64,000 nt of DNA from the NCBI GenBank assembly GCA_037951105.1, contig JBAMJV010003343.1, positions 62,001 to 126,000 of the forward strand, in the 5' to 3' direction. This document shows, one piece after another, positions 48,601 to 61,740 of the stretch (within the stretch, counting starts at the first letter, position 1; each line of letters begins with the position of its first letter). The DNA is from Echinarachnius parma. Lineage: Eukaryota; Echinodermata; Echinoidea; Clypeasteroida; Echinarachniidae. The notes under the pieces were generated by a model that searched no databases, was not told the DNA's origin, and saw nothing but the letters and a program-made list of their open reading frames with translations. The position numbers and the translations under genes were made by a program.

Positions 48601-50428
48601 TCAATCGGCAGTGGTTCTCGTTCTGACTACGAGGGGTCTGAATTCTTCTTGCGATATTTCTTCATCACCTGCACAAAAAAAGGCAAATAAAAGAAAAACC
48701 TGAGTTAATAATCAAGTAAAAGGACATGTATATTGATATGTATATTATAATTTATATTCATTTTATGTTAAAGTTCTGCTGTAAGTCGCAAACGAGATAT
48801 ATAGATCGAAAGTTAAAATAAATCAATGCTCCCTGCCACGATTTTCTGTCGTATATTTTGGGTGGCACACCTTATGTATTTCTTTGTTTTTTTCCAAAAA
48901 ATGTCCCCTTATGTTTCCTATTGTTTTTTAAAAATAATTATTGGGGGCTGCAAGCCACTTACAGTAATGTGCATAAATGTATTCTAGAGGGTTAACATAA
49001 TTACATGTACTTTACATATTTACATTACTATTTACATTTTGTGAACAAAACGTATGAGGAGTTGTTTACAACTTTGCCAGAGTGCGTTGTCAAATTGAGT
49101 CACTCGTAGAAATAATTGGCTTTTTTCAAAGAACTTTAATTTTCTTATTTCTTGATTGTTCGGGCACACCCTTTCAGAGACTATTCATCCTATTAAGTGT
49201 CTTGTAGTGAATACAACGATTTATTTCCTTTAAAAATGTTTAAGTTGCCTGCTTTGATTGGGTTTGCAATAGCTTCAGTTACCCAGTTGGTTACTCTGCT
49301 TTTATACTAAGACACTACATTACTGAATATCAAACTTCAAATCTATTAGATACATAAATACAGGGAAACGTTAAATTGATTAAGGATTGTTGTTGTTGTC
49401 TCGAATAATTTGTCTCCTTACCATCTTGATCGTGATCAGACAGCAGTGCCCAGAAATCTTTGACTGTGCCGCCCTCTAGCGACCACTCGATGACAGACAG
49501 GAAGCCACTCTGGTCGAGGTCCAGCCACGTGAAGATTTCCATGTTGGCATCTGACTCCGACTCGGGGAATGTGGTATCCGTGGTTACCAGCGGTTCTTCC
49601 TGGTCAGGTATGACTGATCGAACAGATCGTCTGAAAGAACGAGTAGAGGGAGAACAATTAATTACTGAAATATAATTAAACATTCTGTGAAGATCTTCTG
49701 GAAAAACCAAGCAAAATATGAATTAATAACACCTTCATACAACATTTGAACAAAACTGTAATGAGTTTGGCACTCGTATGCCTATGTGATGAGTCTGATG
49801 CAGAAAAGTAGTAAGTCTAGGAGGTATTTACCAGACAATGTGTCATCTATGTCCATGGATCGAACGTTATGATCTTTTGGTAAACAATTGCCTAACTGTG
49901 AAATGCAACACCTATACCATATACAGACACAAATTATGTTGACGACATTATGAGAAAAAAAAAACCCACACACATATATACATATATATATAAATAGTAG
50001 GTATTTGAATGACATTATAGTGGTGATCATGATACGAATTATTATATAACCAGCATAACAATAATTTAACACATTTGTAAACAATTGATACAGCATCGTA
50101 GAGTTTCATGGCCAGATCATTTGTAAGTTACAGTTTGCTTTGAATCAGTTTCATGACAGCCCTCTTATCTTTGTTTCCGTTGCTGCTGTATATGTTTAAA
50201 TGTCAGTAGCGTAACCATAACTTACCGGCGTAAGACGTGATCACGACTCCGGACTGTAATGGCGTCGCGTTCCTGGTCGTAGGTCGGGTTCGTTGTCGAG
50301 ATGTCTTGACCATGTTTGTTCTTGCCGCGGGACGAGCAGGCATCGCATACTGTTAACGTCATGGACAGTATGCATATGAGAGCCAGCGCCGCGCTGATGA
50401 TGCTTGGTAGAATATGGTTAGGATTCAT
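48601..50428 (-). CDS. Secreted two-EF-hand protein, paralogue A
   Basis: Four coding exons (50428-50226, 49911-49832, 49664-49422, 48668-48601) join in phase to 197 residues. A signal peptide (about 1-30, core AALALICILSMTLTV) is followed by a linker with Cys pairs and a basic LRRCC motif. An acidic stretch (PESESDANM) comes next, then EF-hand 1 with loop DLDQSGFLSVIE and EF-hand 2 with loop DQDGDEEISQEE, the latter split by the last intron. Both loops keep acidic positions 1, 3 and 12. It is expected to be secreted or lumenal and to bind calcium. The gene is duplicated as paralogue B; length differences in exons 1 and 3 are multiples of three, which supports coding. I do not recognise a named family. 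The start of exon 3 rests on phase and is the least certain border. Confidence 0.8.
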
Positions 50429-50622
50429 GACTGTATCGTGTGTGTCGTTTTGGTTGGTTGAAGTAAACGGTCAAAATTCTGTCACTCACAAATTATATTA
50501 TATTTGTCTGGATAAAAACCAATGCTGACTCCAAGAAGGTTCAGAATGTGTCGATGCTTTAATCGTACGATCTTGTCATGAACCGTTCAGAAAGTGGATA
50601 CAGACGATGGACTGCATGCGAG

Positions 50623-50633
50623 TCCTTTTTATG
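50623..50633 (-). promoter_or_regulatory. TATA-position sequence of paralogue A (degenerate)
   Basis: On the minus strand CATAAAAAGG lies about 195 bases upstream of the ATG, at the place where paralogue B has TATATAAG. Flanking sequence is otherwise alike. Confidence 0.35.
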
Positions 50634-50850
50634 TTTTTTTAGTGGATGTATGTCTGTTTGTGTTTGGAAAACGAAAGTGTTTGAATATGGCATTTTTAGT
50701 TGAAAGCGGCATGACATAATTTACCAAATAAGGATCTCCACATTGTCAGGCGAAATCCCAAGCGATGCACCGGACGGAGCACTCCAATGCCAAAGCAGTT
50801 CTAGTGGCATCATTTCCGATATGGTGCAAGTTCTATGAGTTTCGTAGTAT

Positions 50851-51076
50851 AAAGCCCTCTGCAGACAGAGCCGACTCGACCCGATTCGGCTGTTTTTCAT
50901 TCGGATCGGCTCAGTTTTCAGTGCCTCGCGACACACATTTTGCCAGTCGAGAGACAGTCGGATGCCAGTTGGGGCCGATTCAACACGATGAAACGGATCC
51001 GACCGACCGGGCCCACCTCTAGCCTGATTGAAACCAGTCGGATCGGGTCGAGTCGGCTCTGTCTGCGCCGGGCTTT
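50851..51076. mobile_element. 226-bp TIR element present only in copy A
   Basis: Ends AAAGCCCTCTGCAGACAGAG and, inverted, AAAGCCCGGCGCAGACAGAG continue as CCGACTCGACCCGA on both sides. The aligned position in copy B (near 57240) is unoccupied, reading AGTATAAGTTGTCC. So it entered after the segmental duplication, or was lost precisely from B. Confidence 0.88.
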
Positions 51077-51107
51077 AGTTGTCCTTACAAATCCCCGGTG
51101 TTATGTT

Positions 51108-51250
51108 TATCGCTGCACCACTGAATCTGGATGCACACCCGGGCAACTTGCATCTTTTCTGGACAGGTACAAAGCTGCAACAAAGTCGCTGCTTGACCGT
51201 GTCGACCGACCGGGGCCCCTAAGCAATTCCCTGGCTTTTAGGCATTTATT
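51108..51250. mobile_element. Dispersed repeat fragment after copy A
   Basis: CACTGAATCTGGATGCACAC, GGGCAACTTGCATC and GGACAGGTACAAAGCTGCA match 43255-43325; the GCAATTCCCTGGCTTTTA end resembles 42985-43000. Confidence 0.5.
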
Positions 51251-51305
51251 GGAAATGGTAAATAATATGCGCAAAATACATTTCTAATGAAAAGGAGCGA
51301 AAATG

Positions 51306-51378
51306 GGATTCCTCCGGGATTCGAACCCGAGACCTCCGGATTGCTAGACCGGCGCAGCTCTACCACCTTAGCTATAGA
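51306..51378 (-). ncRNA. tRNA-like sequence, SINE head
   Basis: On the minus strand TAGCTAAGGTGGTAGAGC (A box), CCGGTCTAGCAATCCGG (anticodon arm, loop reading AGC) and GGTTCGAATCC (B box) follow one another. It shares the anticodon and T-arm region with 17042-17075. The acceptor ends do not pair, so a SINE or tRNA pseudogene is likelier than an alanine tRNA. Confidence 0.55.
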
Positions 51379-51736
51379 AAACCGTAGTGCGATGTTCCCT
51401 GAAACCCCTTAGTTTTCAATGCTCGTGTGGTCATTTTGTTAAACATTCTTGTCGAGATAGTTAAAATGAATTATAATGTATGAAAACTGAATGCACTTGT
51501 AGTCCACCCATACACCGACCGACATGACCGATATGAAAACTCGGTCAAGTATATTCTGCTAGCAAGGGGTCTATAGTAGAAACCCCTTATTGCACTCAGG
51601 CCCTGACTTGATAATGGTGATTGCGAGTAAAACATATGCTTGTATATATATTTGGGTGTAAATGTAGATTTTGCTCTGTATGAGTTTTGGTTACACTGAC
51701 ATGTTGAGTTTAAATTTATCAAAAAATGCGGCCTTA

Positions 51737-52282
51737 AAGGGAAAGTTGAGTTTTGGTAGAGAGGGCGCTAGACTACTTAATTGGTTTGTGAGGTAATGAA
51801 AAACTGAGTGTAAAATTTGAAAGAGCATAATATTTAAACAATAAAATCATCTTTGTTTGATCAAAATCGGTTCAGAGACGGCTGAAATATCCATAAATAT
51901 AACAATTTGTAATAAACCCGGGGCCCGGGTTTATTAGAGAATTTTGAACCAGCCGTTAAAAATTCAAAAAAATGCTTCCTCTTTTCAAAATAGGTATTTA
52001 AATAGTTGTTGGTTATTTCTCTATCTAATCACTATTTCAACAAAGCATCACATGCACAATATTTTATTCAAAATGGTTGAAACCGATGAGTGTTTAGAGA
52101 GCGCCCTCTTACGTTTTAACGGCTCTTTTTGAATGATAACATGATCTTTACTACGTCATTTGTAATTTTGTGTTCCTTTCTAGTTATAACTATTAGTTTG
52201 TAATGTAATGATGCAGGTTTTGGTTACTAAAATTCAGTTTCACTAAAACTGTACTCTCCTTACCAGAACTCAACTATCCCTT
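51737..52282. mobile_element. Family A MITE, complete copy 2 (546 bp)
   Basis: Ends AAGGGAAAGTTGAGTTTTGG and, inverted, AAGGGATAGTTGAGTTCTGG are flanked by TA at 51735-51736 and 52283-52284. The interior includes GAGGGCGCTAGAC, GGGGCCCGGGTTTATTA and GAGAGCGCCCTCTTACG. It lies opposite to its neighbour at 52734. Confidence 0.9.
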
Positions 52283-52329
52283 TAACATTTGCCTCTATAG
52301 TAGATTTAATAATTTAAGTAATGATTTCT

Positions 52330-52552
52330 TTAATTTAGTATTATCAAATTTCATTCCAAGGTATGCACCAGATTGCATTATTTCGAGTGAAAATTTGCAA
52401 AAGCTCCCTATACCGTGGGAAGGGGGACACCCCCCTCCCACACCCTCTCTCCCCCCCCCCCCCTCGGGCGCTTCGCGCCCTCGGGCTTGGTCGCTCTGCT
52501 CCCCCGCAGTTGTGCCTCCCAATCCGTTGACCCTCGCTACGCCACTGCACAC
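52330..52552. mobile_element. Fragment of a hAT-like G/C-run element
   Basis: GCACCAGATTGCATTATTTC, CCGTGGGAAGGGGGACACC and CCCCTCCCACACCC correspond to the minus strand of the inner part of the hAT-like copies (compare 15240-15330 and 46258-46345). It ends GCTACGCCACTG, a CAGTGGCG-type terminus. GGGCGCTTCGCGCCC forms a small palindrome. Confidence 0.6.
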
Positions 52553-52733
52553 ACACATACTTACATGGGCATACTTGTGGGGTACTTGTGCTACTACAAG
52601 CTGGAGGAGTGCTACTACAAACTGTTTTTTTTTTCTCCACAAAATATTTGCAACGAAAAAAGGCAACGTTCCGAGTGTATGGGAAGGGGTAGGGGTGTGT
52701 CTAGAAAATTGTTTTTCCTCAAGTATCACTTTA

Positions 52734-53280
52734 AAGGGATAGTTGAGTTCTGGTAAGGAGAGTACAGTTTTGGTGAAACTGAATTTTAGTAACCAAAACC
52801 TGCATCATTACAAGTTATAACTAGAAAGGAACACAAAATTACAAATGACGTAGTAAAGATCATGTTATCATTCAAAAAGAGCCGTTAAAACGTAAGAGGG
52901 TGCTCTCTAAACACTAATCGGTTTCAACCATTTTGAATAAAATATTGTGCATGTGATGTTTTGTTGAAATAGTGATTAGATAGAGAAATAACCAACAACT
53001 ATTTAAATACCTATTTTGTAACTTTTTGAAAAGAGGAAGCATTTTTTAAAATTTGTAACGGCTGGTTCAAAGTTCTATAATAAACCTGGGGCCCCAGCTT
53101 TATTACAAATTGTTATATTTATGGATATTTCAGCCGTCACTGAACCGATTTTGATCAAACAAAGATGATTTTATTATTTAAATATTATGTTCTTTCAAAT
53201 TTTACACTCAGTTTTTCATTACCTCACAACAACAAAATAAGTAGTCTAGCGCTCTCTCTACCAAAACTCAACTATCCCTT
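52734..53280. mobile_element. Family A MITE, complete copy 3 (547 bp)
   Basis: Ends AAGGGATAGTTGAGTTCTGG and, inverted, AAGGGATAGTTGAGTTTTGG are flanked by TA at 52732-52733 and 53281-53282. It is an inverted near copy of 51737-52282, only 451 bases away. Confidence 0.9.
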
Positions 53281-53382
53281 TAATATGAGGTACAGTCACA
53301 AGATTTTGTCACATAACTTTATGAAGCTAAATACGCTGATTTAAGGCTATTCCTTAGTGGGGTCTTTGATTCATTCCCCACA

Positions 53383-53477
<95 letters not shown>

Positions 53478-55009
53478 TCGCTCTAATGGGAACGCAGCCT
53501 AAGAAGTAAACATGAATGATACAAGCAATGTTCATAATGAATTTGATTTTTATTACAAAAATATTTGTCAACATCTATGGGTTCTGCTATTTCATGTACA
53601 GTATTTCATAAATATGGGTATGAAAATCAAATATACAGATATAATACAGTATAAAAACAGAGCAAATCACTAACAGAATTGCCAAATCTATATTTACAAT
53701 GACTAGTCTTATACCTATATACAACGCCAATAAGTTAATTTTGAATCACAAGTTAATTTGCATAAATGAATGATTATGTACGTTCGTATGAGTTAATAGA
53801 TTCACCAGCACCGCGTTTGCCAGGTTTAGAACATGGAAAAGTGATCATTAAAGAGTTACAACATAAAGACAAATCTGACCGAATCGTGGATGTCCTGTTT
53901 CCTGTTTCGGTTTGGTGGTAGCTATAATGGGGTTTTCCAAACCATGCACATGTACCACAATTCTCGACATAACCGAACAAAGTAAACTACAACTGGAAAT
54001 ACGTTGTAAAGGTTTGTGGCGTATACCCGGATCAATGAGGGGGGGGGGGGGGGGGGGTGATGGGAACTCCGTGCCATGGACACTGAAGTGATGAAGAGAG
54101 GGCGCTTTGCCTTTAGAGGGAGGGGGAGGGGGAGTCAACTCCCTCCTTACCAATAGCAATGTGTGACCTATTATTGTTTAATTACTTTCAAGAGAGGGGG
54201 GGGGGGGGGGGGGGGTAGAGAAGGTGCGGCTCCCTCCTTCAATTTATTGATTGATTATGTTTAAGAGATGATGGGTGGAGGGGATCCCTATTTAATATGT
54301 AAATATAACATCAACTACATCAATAATTTCTGTCATATGTATTTTATGTTTTAAATACTTTAGTAATTATACATTTTCTAATTGTGAATAATTATTGTTT
54401 AGGCCTCACATGTGTATTGGTTTAAATAGTTATCAACAATGTCAAGAACAGCATCTAAAATAATATTATATCGAAACTAATAATAAAGATATGAATACAA
54501 ATTCCTACTCCTAGTCAATAGATCAGTGTGTATGAACGCAATAAATAACTAGAATAAAGGAAATCAATAAATAGGCCTACGGACACATCGATACTAGTGT
54601 GATAGCACAATGCATAAATCAATCACAGTAATACAACAACATGTAAGGAATCTGGAAAAGGAGTCCAATTCTAGCTTCAGTGGAAGTATAATTACAAGTA
54701 TTTAACACTATAATATAAATATATATATATAATGCATTGAGATTATTCTAAAATAAGCAGCGGTGATAGCCAAAGTTAAATATCATTGGAAAAGGGGAAT
54801 CTTAAATATATATAAATAAGAATGTGTATTAACTAAAATAGAATACAATATTCAGCAACGATAATAATATATAGCGTTTATAGTTGTCTAGTTGTCTTAA
54901 TCAGACACGCATTACTATCATCATCATCTGATCGCTGTTCCTTTCGTAGAATTGGAACCCGAACATGTTATCTTGTACACGGTCCCAACTCCCTGAGGAG
55001 CATACATAA

Positions 55010-56836
55010 TCAATCGGCAGTGGTTCTCACTCTGACTACGAGGGGGCTGAATTCTTCTTGCGATATTTCTTCATCACCTGCACAAAAAAGGGCAAATAAA
55101 AGAAAACACATGAGTTAATAATCAAGTAAAAGGACATGTATATTGATATGTATATTATAATTTATATTCATTTTATGTTAAAGTTCTGCTGTAAGTCGCA
55201 AACGAGAAATATATATATCAAAAGTTAAAATAAATCAATGCTCCCTGCCACGATTTTCTGTCGTTTATTTAATATATAAATTATTGGGGGGGGGGGGGGG
55301 GGGGCACACCTATGTATTTCTTTGTTTTTTTCCCCCAAAAAATATCCCCTTATGTTTCCTATTGTTTTTTTTTACAATTATTGGGGGCTGCACGCCACTG
55401 AAATGTGCATAAATGTATTATAGAAAACATACGCTGAACTCAAACGAAAGGGTGAACATATATTTTGAACATTGTATAACTATCTACATTTTGTGAACAA
55501 AACATAATGAGGAGTTTTTCCACTACTTTGCCAGAGTGCGTTGTCAAGTTGAATCACTCGCATAAATAAATGGCTATTTCCAAAGAACTTTAATTTTCTT
55601 GATCGATCGTGCTCAAACTTTCAGAGACTATTCATCCTATTTAGTGTCTTGTAGTGCATACAACGATTTGTTTCCTTTCAATGTTTACGTTGCCTGCTTT
55701 GATTGGGTTTGCAATAGCTTTAGTTACCCAGTTGTTTACTCTGCTTTTATATTAACACGCTACATTACTGAATATCAAACTTAAAATCTATTAGATACAT
55801 AAATACAGGGAAAAGATAAATTGATAAAGGTTTGTTGTTGTCTCGAATAATTTGTCTCCTTACCATCTTGATCGTGATCAGACAGCAGTGCCCAGAAATC
55901 TTTGACTGTGCCGCCCTCTAGCGACCACTCGATGACAGACAGGAAGCCACTCTGGTCGAGGTCCAGCCACGTGAAGATTTCCATGTTCGCATCCGACTCC
56001 GACTCGGGAAATGTGGTATCGGTGGTCACCAGCGTATCTTCCTGGTCAGGTATGACTGATCGAACAGATCGTCTGAAAGAACGAGTAGAGGGAGAACAAT
56101 AATTAATTACTTAAATATCAATTAAATCTTCTGGCAAAATTAAGCAAAATATGAACATTTGAACAAAACTGTGATGAGTTTGGCATAGCTCGTATGCCTA
56201 TGTGATGAGTCTGATGCAGAAAAGTCTAGGAGGTATTTACCAGACAATGTGTCATCTATGTCGATGGATCGAACGTTATGATCTTTTGGTAAACAATTGC
56301 CTAACTGTGAAATGCAACACCTATACCATGTATACAGACACAAATTATGTTGACGACATAATGACAAAATAAAAAAATAAAAAAAATATATAGTAGGCAT
56401 TTGAATGGCATTATAGTAGTGATCATGATACGAATCATTATATAACCAGGATAACAATAATTATAAACATTTGTAAACAATTGAAGCAGCATCGTAGAGT
56501 TTCATGGCCTGATAAATTGTAAGTTAGAGTTTGCTTTGAATCAGTTTCATGATTACAGCCCTCTTATCTTTGTTTCCGTTGCTGCTGTATATGTTAAATT
56601 ATTTTAGATTTAAATGTCAGTAGCGTAACCGTAACTTACCGGCGTAAGACGTGATCGCGACTCCGGACTGTAATGGCGTCGCGTTCCTGGTCGTAGGTCG
56701 GGTTCGTTGACGAGATGTCTTGACCATGTTTGTTCTTGCCGCGGGACGAGCAGGCATCGCAGACTGACGACGTCATGGACAATATGCAAATGAGAGCTAG
56801 CGGCGCGATGATGCTTGGTAGATGGTTAGGATTCAT
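55010..56836 (-). CDS. Secreted two-EF-hand protein, paralogue B
   Basis: Four coding exons (56836-56640, 56320-56241, 56109-55864, 55077-55010) give 196 residues with the same phases as paralogue A. The signal peptide is shortened (MNPNHLPSIIAPLALICILS). The RSMDIDD of A is RSIDIDD here, EEP is EDT, and one Tyr is added near the start of exon 3. Both EF-hand loops (DLDQSGFLSVIE and DQDGDEEISQEE) are unchanged. That the loops are kept while signal and linker vary suggests both genes are under selection for calcium binding. A canonical TATA box is present upstream, unlike in A. Confidence 0.8.
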
Positions 56837-57025
56837 GGCTGGATCGTGTGTGTCGTTTTGGTTGGTTGAAGTAAACGGTCAAAATTCTGTCACTCACAAA
56901 TTATAGTTGTCTAGACAAAAAACCAATGCTGACTACCAAGAAGGTTCCGAATCTGTCGATGCTTTAATCGTACGATATTGTCATGCACCGTTCAGAAAGT
57001 GGATACAGACGATGGACTGCGAGTT

Positions 57026-57033
57026 CTTATATA
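57026..57033 (-). promoter_or_regulatory. TATA box of paralogue B
   Basis: On the minus strand TATATAAG lies about 190 bases upstream of the ATG within sequence shared with copy A. It would place transcription start near 57000 and give a leader of about 165 bases. Confidence 0.45.
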
Positions 57034-57270
57034 CGTTTTTTTGAGTGGATGTATGTCTTTTTGTGTTTGGAAACGAGAGTGTTTGAATATATGTCATTTT
57101 TAGTTGAAAGCCGCATGACATAATTCTCCCAATACAGATCTTCGCATTGTCAGGGGAATCCCAAGCGATGCACCCCAATGACAAAGCAGTTAGTGGCATC
57201 ATTTCCGATATGGTGCAAGTTCTATGACTTTCCAAGTATAAGTTGTCCTTCCAAATCACCGGTGTTGAAA

Positions 57271-58290
57271 AAGAGTAAGGGGACAGATCAACTAATTGAT
57301 TGATAACTATATTATTGGTTACATTAATATTACAGTACATGTAGTACAAGGAAGAATGTAGATGGCAAAAATATAAACCGTATATTATAAAATGCAGATA
57401 TTTAACGTTAAGTTCACGCGCACCGATTGGCCGATCATCCCGCTGACTGCAGGCTCATTGGCTCCAGGTAGCGCCATGCTCAATCAGTCCGTGCGGCTGC
57501 AATGCACGTGTTTCCATGTTCAGATGAACTGTATTGGTGCATAGGCTACACCAACATAGTTATATGGAATATTTAATTGCGAAAACAGTCAAATGTGAAG
57601 GCATTTTTTGGTGTAAATGTTAAGTTGTGATAATTCATACATAATGTTGAAGATATTCATTTGATCACTTTTGTTTGTTTTTTTTTCCCGAAAACTGTTA
57701 TTTAGCTATAAATGCTTATCTCCATATACTGTCACTTTTTACAGGATGTCAAAGGTAAATTGTCCTTCAAAATCCCCTGTGTAAACCTGGCCATTTCCTT
57801 TATGTTCTCCATTGGGACAAAGTGAAAGTATTTCACGAGAAAGTATAACAACCTGAAAACGGTGGTTTCCCTTGAATTTAAATGACAGAATAAATGTATT
57901 TCGGGACATTTTGTAATGAAAGTAGGTACGATGGGCTCAATGAACAGTGGACGACCTTGCAAGCGCGGAAACCCGCTCATAAGTTATTATGCACTGTATA
58001 CATTGAAATAATGATAATTATTATCTCTCAAGAATAGTTTCGATTTGTGGTAGATAGATATAAAAAAGAGGATATAAATCAATTAAATCCATCGAAAGTA
58101 GTACGAACTGATATTTTAAAAATCACATATAATGTACCAAACAATTGGATGAAGCCATTAATTTTGTACAGAGATATAAAAGACTCGAATTCGCTTTCGA
58201 ATTTTAACTTTGTGTGCGTGCTCATCAGGGATGACGCGTTGAATTGTATATGGTCACGCATTCGCATCACTTGTGCTGTGAAAATTGCCA
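57271..58290. other. Intergenic stretch after copy B
   Basis: No gene is supported. Two moderate frames (57732-57980 minus, 58047-58290 plus) show no known motif. 57400-57530 is somewhat GC-richer. Confidence 0.35.
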
Positions 58291-58295
58291 AGCTT

Positions 58296-59475
<1,180 letters not shown>

Positions 59476-59980
59476 ACCGTGTATGTTTACAGTTGTCAAT
59501 TATTCAATATATTCTGTTATTATCTAGCTTTTGTTATCTATAACAATTATCAGAATATGGGAATATTTTCATTCTTGATTATTTGGTCATGATTGAAGAG
59601 CTATACAACCATGACAACGATACAAATTTGTTTTCTTTCATCCTTAATACTATTCATAAAAGAGAACCTTAACATAATTAAACTGTCACTGTATGTATAC
59701 CACAATTAGTTTCTCTATTAGATAAGACAAGAAGAGAAATGCAGTACATGAAACCTTTTCTGTCTCAACATCTTCTTAGTTTAGTTATCGATTGTTGTTG
59801 ATTTTCATTATTTTGTCTAGTTGCAGCTGTTGATGTCCTATAGAATTTAACAATTTATGACGGAAAGCAACCTTTCCGGCTGATTTAATTCATTTTCATA
59901 AACTGTCACTTTATCAATGAAGTCTATCTTCATGTTTACGTACAATCATCTAGATGCCCACAATTACCCTTGAATAGTTC
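59476..59980. other. AT-rich intergenic stretch
   Basis: No gene, RNA or clear element was recognised. Confidence 0.4.
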
Positions 59981-59984
59981 GAGT

Positions 59985-60412
59985 AACCATGGTTACATTG
60001 TCAGAATCTGCAAGTTTAGCAGTTATGATAATACCTCGTTATACCTTGCCAATACAAGCATAGAACAGGTTTTGGCTTTCCGAATTTCTCTTTTGTTAAA
60101 ACGATATTTATATTAATTATAATGCTCACTTAGTTATATTGCGCAGCTAACTATATCAATATACACTACTGTACGTAACAAACATGTGTATTAATACCCT
60201 GGCTTTAGCCGAGCTGATGATTGAAGTGTTCGTGAACCACGTCAGTGCAATGAGTTTAGCAAATAGCCTTGCATTTTCTCTTATTACACGGTCACTAACC
60301 ATGTAAATTTCTTTACTTAGTGTACCTATCAGATTACAGAAATACCCATTTATCAATCCTTATATAGTTTTAGCAAATGTCAACAAAGTTACTAGATCCC
60401 TTTAAGTTGTAA
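59985..60412. mobile_element. Family B MITE, decayed long copy
   Basis: It shares GGTTACATTGTCAGAATC, GAACAGGTTTTGG, TTCTCTTTTGTTAAAACGA, TGATTGAAGTGTTCG and GTCAACAAAGTTACTAGATC with the other family B copies, ending CCCTTTAA. The left terminus is blurred. Confidence 0.7.
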
Positions 60413-60570
60413 ATTAATATCTTCGTTTTGGCTAATATGTATTTGTTCGTTCACTTTTGCTCCTATTCACAAACTTTGTTGAGACATGCCTGCAGGAAAG
60501 ATGCAATTGAGGGTTTTTTTTTCTCCCAAATTATTGCCTCTTCTGCCCCATTATAATGTCCGATACATTA

Positions 60571-60941
60571 AAGGGACCTAGTAACTTTGTTGACATGTGC
60601 ACAAAGTGATGAATGTTTGATACAATGTATATTGTTGTTATCTGATATTTCCACTGGGTATTGTGGGAAATTTCAAGTTAAATGGACGTTATATGACCGG
60701 GTAATGAGCCGAAATGCAAAGTGGTATTCATTAACTCATTTCACCGACTTTGTACACGGTTACAACTTTCCAGTGGATAGTTTAACATCTGAACACTTCA
60801 ATCGTAACGAAATTAAGGGGAAAATGACAAACTGAAACCTGTCCCATGCTTCTATGGTTGATACAAATACGACGAGGTATGAGGGAACCGCTAGAATTCC
60901 AATTGGATTTTGAGGATTTGGACAAGGTTACTAGATCCCTT
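60571..60941. mobile_element. Family B MITE, complete copy (371 bp)
   Basis: Ends AAGGGACCTAGTAACTTTGT and, inverted, AAGGGATCTAGTAACCTTGT are flanked by TA at 60569-60570 and 60942-60943, the same style as family A. No coding capacity. Confidence 0.85.
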
Positions 60942-61130
60942 TAAAGGATTCTAGTAACATTGTACAAATCCTCAAAACTTACTTAGAACTCTGGTTCTCC
61001 TATACCTTGTTCTGCATGATCCACATTCGAACGAGACGCAGAAATGTATTTTCTTTGCAGCACCAAACAGTGATGATGAGGCGAGTGTGTTCAATCCAGC
61101 AGACCACCTGCGCTATCAATAAAACATCTT

Positions 61131-61294
61131 GGCCCCGTTGCAGAAAGAGATACAATCGATTGTAAGTTACGATTGATCGTAAGTCAGAAAATTTACGCGT
61201 TTCAACCAATCAGATTTGCGCATCTAGAACACGTGATCTGACTTACGATTTATTGCAACTGACAATCGATTGTATCTCTTTCTGCAACGGGGCC
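61131..61294. mobile_element. 164-bp TIR element with CTT duplication
   Basis: Ends GGCCCCGTTGCAGAAAGAGA and its complement continue through TACAATCGATTGT. CTT flanks both sides (61128-61130, 61295-61297). The 3-bp duplication is suggestive of a PIF/Harbinger-type MITE. A fragment resembling its end is at 44318-44345. Confidence 0.82.
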
Positions 61295-61404
61295 CTTGTC
61301 AAACACACGGCCAGTATTAGTTCGATATCAATTTCTAGATTTCGAAAACCCTTCTATAGATGCATTTCCTACCTTGCCATATTAAATGCAATTTGATCGA
61401 CCCA

Positions 61405-61740
61405 CTTAAACCGATCCTTGTTAACATGGTTAAAGGTACTATGTCCACATCCACACTTTTACTCAGGACTCTAGAGGTTCTCTCATACCTTGTTGAATGT
61501 GTATTACCATTACCACTAGAAACATGGAACAGGTTTTGGTTTTTCGAATTCCCCTTTCGTTAAAAAGATATTTACGATTGAAGTGTTCGGATTTTTAATT
61601 TTTGTGATAAATTGTATTGTTCATGAATACACAAACTTTTGCAAAGTGTTGGACATCTATATATTATCAAACAACGGTACCAAAGCATGTACGCCTGTCT
61701 TTACGTGGTTGGGCCATTTAAATTTAACTACGAACATTCC
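61405..61740. mobile_element. Family B fragment followed by a family D fragment
   Basis: 61430-61590 has family B words (AGGACTCTAGAGGTTCTC, GGAACAGGTTTTGGTTTTTC, GATTGAAGTGTTCGG). 61610-61740 resembles the right half of the family D MITE at 43789-44225. Confidence 0.5.

Larger units (their letters stand above)
47033..51107. repeat. Segmental tandem duplication, copy A
   Basis: Sequence from AATGGGAACGCAGC (47146) to about 51107 (ACAAATCCCCGGTGTT) aligns over its whole length with 53487-57270 and carries the same gene. Differences are substitutions, small indels, G-run lengths and a 226-bp insertion at 50851. Both copies start at a CA array. Confidence 0.9.
53387..57270. repeat. Segmental tandem duplication, copy B
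   Basis: Counterpart of 47033-51107, starting in a CA array (53389-53474) and ending near 57270 after CAAATCACCGGTGTT. Order and orientation are the same as in copy A. Confidence 0.9.
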
